A stretch of 8,672 bases of DNA from Muribaculaceae bacterium. GTDB taxonomy: Bacteria; Bacteroidota; Bacteroidia; Bacteroidales; Muribaculaceae. The stretch covers positions 32,121 to 40,792 of the forward strand of contig JABUUJ010000018.1 of the NCBI GenBank assembly GCA_021443235.1, written 5' to 3'. Of this stretch, positions 6,653 to 8,672 are shown one piece after another. The translations under genes were made by a program, and so were the position numbers. Below the pieces are notes generated by a model that saw only the letters and a program-made list of their open reading frames with translations, had not been told where the DNA came from and did no database searches. The stretch's first letter is position 1; each line of letters opens with the position of its first letter.

Positions 6653-7558
6653 TTAGTGGCGGCGGTGGGATGAGAGCCTTAGGCGCGACTTGCGTGTGGC
6701 GAGCAGCATGCCCAGAGTGAGGGTGATGACGCCGGCGACTGCCATGAGGGTGATGCGTTCGCCCAGCACGATGGCGGCGATAAACATGGTGAAGGCACTC
6801 TGGCTGTAGATAAGGTTGGTAGCCTTCACGACGCCCAGCCTGGGAAGCAGCCAGTTCCACAGCAGGAAGCATCCCATTGCCGCAATCAGTCCCAGATAGA
6901 GCAAGTTGACCCACACCACAGGTTGTGAGAGGATGGCAGGGGTGAGTTGCAGCGGCTCGACCCAGACAAACCACGGTAAAATCGTGATCAGGCCATAGGC
7001 AAAGACCTTGCGGGTGACAAACATCACATCGTAGCGTCCCGACAACCTCTTGATAAACAACGAATATAGCGCCCAAGTGACCGACGCGCCCATTGCCAGA
7101 GCATCGCCCACGGGGTTGAGATGCAGCACCAGCTGACCATTGAGCACCACCAGCACCAGGCCCACAAAGGCAATGAACGACCCCAGCACCTGCCTGCGGC
7201 TTAGACGTTCCTCATGGTAAAATACAGCCAGCAGCAGAGCGGTGAGCAACGGCGTAGTGCCTACAAGGATAGCTACATTAGATGCCGTGGAGAATTTCAG
7301 CGCCATGTTCTCGCACAGGAAATACAGCGAGCCGCCAGTTATGCCCAGCAGCACGCACAGCAACTCGTCGGCCCACGACATGCACAACACCCTCTTGTGG
7401 CTGAGGAAAATGAGGCACACATAGGAGAGGATAAAGCGGTAGAAAAATATGTCGGCAGGCATCAGCCCGTAGTCGAGCAGCACCTTAGAGGAGACAAAAG
7501 TCTCGGCCCACACCAGGATGACGAGCAATGCCAGAATCCACAACCACACCTGTTTCAT
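6653..7558 (-). CDS. EamA/DMT-family transporter
   Basis: Inner-membrane permease of the drug/metabolite transporter superfamily, 301 aa with about ten hydrophobic helices arranged as two EamA repeats (roughly 7-140 and 150-287). The first repeat carries the typical run ENMALKFSTASNVAILVG (83-100) and a helix ending in HEERLS (115-120); the second carries the counterpart AIVLGERIT (262-270) and a helix-5-like Leu-Gly segment. The C-terminus is Arg/Lys-rich (289-300), consistent with a cytoplasmic tail. Members usually export amino acids or other small metabolites; the substrate cannot be read here. Its ATG overlaps the stop of the upstream hydrolase gene by 4 bp (7555-7558), so translation is probably coupled. 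A neighbouring dipeptidase makes amino-acid export conceivable, but this is inference. Confidence 0.92.
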   Translation of the reverse strand: MKQVWLWILALLVILVWAETFVSSKVLLDYGLMPADIFFYRFILSYVCLIFLSHKRVLCMSWADELLCVLLGITGGSLYFLCENMALKFSTASNVAILVGTTPLLTALLLAVFYHEERLSRRQVLGSFIAFVGLVLVVLNGQLVLHLNPVGDALAMGASVTWALYSLFIKRLSGRYDVMFVTRKVFAYGLITILPWFVWVEPLQLTPAILSQPVVWVNLLYLGLIAAMGCFLLWNWLLPRLGVVKATNLIYSQSAFTMFIAAIVLGERITLMAVAGVITLTLGMLLATRKSRLRLSSHRRH

Positions 7559-8166
7559 AGCTCAATGTTAAAGCGTTCGGCGAGTTCGCGCGCATACTGG
7601 CAAGCGTCGACAAACACGATGCCATGTATGCCCAGCGCCTGGGCAGCGGCAATGTTCTCGGGCTTATCGTCGGCAAAGACGCATTCCTCGGGCACCAGTC
7701 GGTAGGTGTCGAGCAGCGCGTGGTAGATTTCGGGCTCGGGTTTGATGAAATGCACCTCGCTCGATATGATCCGCCCGTCGAGCAGCCCGAAGAGGTCACT
7801 GTACTTCTCAATGGTGTTGTGCACCTTGCTGCACCAGTTGGTGAGGCCATAGAGGTGATACCCCTTGGCTTTCAGGCGGGTTAGCAAGTCCTTCATGCCA
7901 GGCATCTCGCCAGTAATGAGCATGTTGTAGTCGTCGTGGAAATGCTGCAACGACTGGGCGATGGCGGGATATTGCGCCTGAAGGCGTGCGACGTATTGCG
8001 AGAACGGGATTTCCTCGCGGTCCATCTCGGCCACAGCCTCAGGCCTGCTGAGCAGTTGCTGGAAAAGTTTCATCTGCTCGGGCTCGCTGAAGAACTTATT
8101 GGCAATGATTGATATGTCGTAGTCGACCAGCACCTTGCCAAAGTCAAAAATCAGGTTCTTAATCAT
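7555..8166 (-). CDS. HAD-IA family hydrolase (YihX-like phosphatase)
   Basis: Cytoplasmic haloacid-dehalogenase-fold phosphohydrolase, 203 aa. Motif I is IFDFGKVLVD (residues 6-15) with nucleophile Asp8; the position two residues later, usually Asp, is Gly10, as in YihX-type proteins (FDLGNV). Motif II is GLTN (107-110, Thr109), motif III is Lys142 in FIKPEP, and motif IV is FADDKPEN (164-171, Asp166-Asp167). A helical cap lies between about 15 and 85. YihX of E. coli acts on glucose-1-phosphate; sugar phosphates are therefore possible substrates, but specificity in this family is poorly predictable. Its ATG overlaps the end of the upstream YjbR-like gene by 8 bp and its stop overlaps the exporter start, placing it in the middle of the operon. 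Confidence 0.9.
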   Translation of the reverse strand: MIKNLIFDFGKVLVDYDISIIANKFFSEPEQMKLFQQLLSRPEAVAEMDREEIPFSQYVARLQAQYPAIAQSLQHFHDDYNMLITGEMPGMKDLLTRLKAKGYHLYGLTNWCSKVHNTIEKYSDLFGLLDGRIISSEVHFIKPEPEIYHALLDTYRLVPEECVFADDKPENIAAAQALGIHGIVFVDACQYARELAERFNIEL

Positions 8167-8518
8167 CTTGGGTTAAATATTTAGATTTAAGAGACTTAGG
8201 GAATTTAGCGATTACCTGCTCATAGGAGTGGCGCACCCAGTGCTTGATTTCGTCGCCGGGCATATCGCGCGTGAGGTAGATGTCGTTCCACAGGCGCTTG
8301 TTCATGTGGTAGGCAGGCTCCACGGCGCGATAACGCTCACGCAGCTCGATGGCTGTCTCGGGGTCGCATTTCACCGCCACCCGCGGCTCAACGGCCCATA
8401 ACCAATAGAGCATGAACCACTTACCCTCGACACGGAAGTCGACGATCTCGTCCATGAATATGCCCTCGGTGACACCAGGTAGCGACAAGGCATAGTCCCT
8501 CAGCTCTTCAATGTTCAT
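8159..8518 (-). CDS. YjbR/MmcQ-like family protein
   Basis: Small cytoplasmic protein of the YjbR/MmcQ family, 119 aa, whose members have a CyaY-like fold and are often labelled DNA-binding, though the role is not settled. Typical segments are MNIEELRDYALSLPGVTE (1-18), VAVKCDPE (about 48-55) and AYHMNKRLWNDIYL (69-82), close to the family pattern. The ATG at 8518 is chosen: a longer frame begins at a TTG (8551) and would put the start upstream of the probable -7 box (8539-8546). The last 15 residues are Lys-rich and the coding DNA there is AT-rich, overlapping the HAD gene by 8 bp. It is the first gene of the minus-strand operon. Family call is confident; molecular function unknown. Confidence 0.9.
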   Translation of the reverse strand: MNIEELRDYALSLPGVTEGIFMDEIVDFRVEGKWFMLYWLWAVEPRVAVKCDPETAIELRERYRAVEPAYHMNKRLWNDIYLTRDMPGDEIKHWVRHSYEQVIAKFPKSLKSKYLTQDD

Positions 8519-8538
8519 CACAAATGGTTTTGAAAACA

Positions 8539-8569
8539 CAAATTTACGCAAACTTTGCCAAAATTAAAA
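8539..8569 (-). promoter_or_regulatory. Probable Bacteroidetes promoter for the minus-strand operon
   Basis: Read on the minus strand, TAAATTTG (8546-8539) is a full match to the -7 box TAnnTTTG. A 19-bp spacer upstream leads to TTTT (8569-8566), only a weak -33 element. A second full -7 match, TAATTTTG (8566-8559), lies 20 bp further up but has no -33 partner. Transcription would start near 8530, about a dozen bases before the ATG at 8518. An 11-bp palindrome, GCAAACTTTGC (8548-8558), occupies the spacer and could be an operator. Confidence 0.5.
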
Positions 8570-8606
8570 CACCTTTAGATGTTTTTGTTGCTTATATATA
8601 AAATTA

Positions 8607-8672
8607 GGCAACGATATACTATTTGACCCCAAGAAAGGGCTGCCGGAGGCAGCAGATGTTAGTAGGCCTGTA
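8607..8672 (-). repeat. 66-bp dispersed repeat, right copy (inverted)
   Basis: Reverse complement of 47-112 with three differences in 66 positions. It holds the same GCTGCC/GGCAGC hairpin (8639-8653). Here the matching open frame is on the plus strand (8607-8672) with no stop; the differences from the left copy are one silent change and two substitutions (Tyr/Asp and Ala/Val). The match runs to the last base of the window, so the true outer limit is unknown. It lies about 60 bp upstream of the minus-strand -7 box. Confidence 0.85.

Noticed and set aside
5133..6656. A 507-aa open frame on the plus strand opposite the dipeptidase
   Set aside because: It is longer than the real gene but shows no family motifs, begins inside the terminator region and mirrors the third-base GC bias of the minus-strand gene, whose zinc ligands are all recognisable.
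47..8672. A composite transposon or genomic island bounded by the 66-bp inverted repeats
   Set aside because: No transposase, integrase, tRNA or attachment site is present between the copies, and the genes look like ordinary chromosomal ones with uniform codon use. The right boundary cannot be seen.

Overview
The window reads as chromosomal DNA from a Bacteroidales bacterium, perhaps a gut Muribaculaceae- or Prevotella-like organism. The clues are a textbook Bacteroidetes promoter (TTTG, 19-bp spacer, TAACTTTG) before the first gene, start codons without Shine-Dalgarno sequences, GC-rich genes separated by very AT-rich spacers, and family variants familiar from that order. The genus is a guess.

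Layout: two convergent blocks meet at a bidirectional hairpin terminator (5092-5132). The plus-strand block (315-5081) holds an ABC ATPase that overlaps its FtsX/MacB-type permease by ATGA, then after 22 bp a CPA2 (Kef-like) cation:proton antiporter with two C-terminal TrkA_C domains, then after 135 bp a beta-carbonic anhydrase. The minus-strand block (8518 down to 5142) is a tight operon: a YjbR/MmcQ-like protein, a HAD-IA hydrolase, an EamA/DMT-type exporter and a PepD-like M20 dipeptidase, with overlaps of 8 bp and 4 bp and then a gap of 44 bp.

Working together: the antiporter and carbonic anhydrase could both serve pH and CO2/bicarbonate balance. The dipeptidase and exporter could form a small peptide/amino-acid housekeeping unit. 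Both links rest on gene position only. No phage, transposase, CRISPR, rRNA or tRNA sequence was recognised.

The least ordinary material is between the genes. A 66-bp sequence occurs at both ends of the window in inverted orientation (47-112 and 8607-8672, 63 of 66 identical), so that each copy lies upstream of one block and points the same way relative to it. The first 314 bases (no gene) hold this repeat, a second hairpin, a hexamer array, a degenerate decamer array and the promoter. The 135-bp gap before the carbonic anhydrase is built almost wholly of three short tandem arrays with periods 7, 8 and 7. I see no convincing new multi-gene system; the repeats and the divergent ABC ATPase are the points most worth checking.
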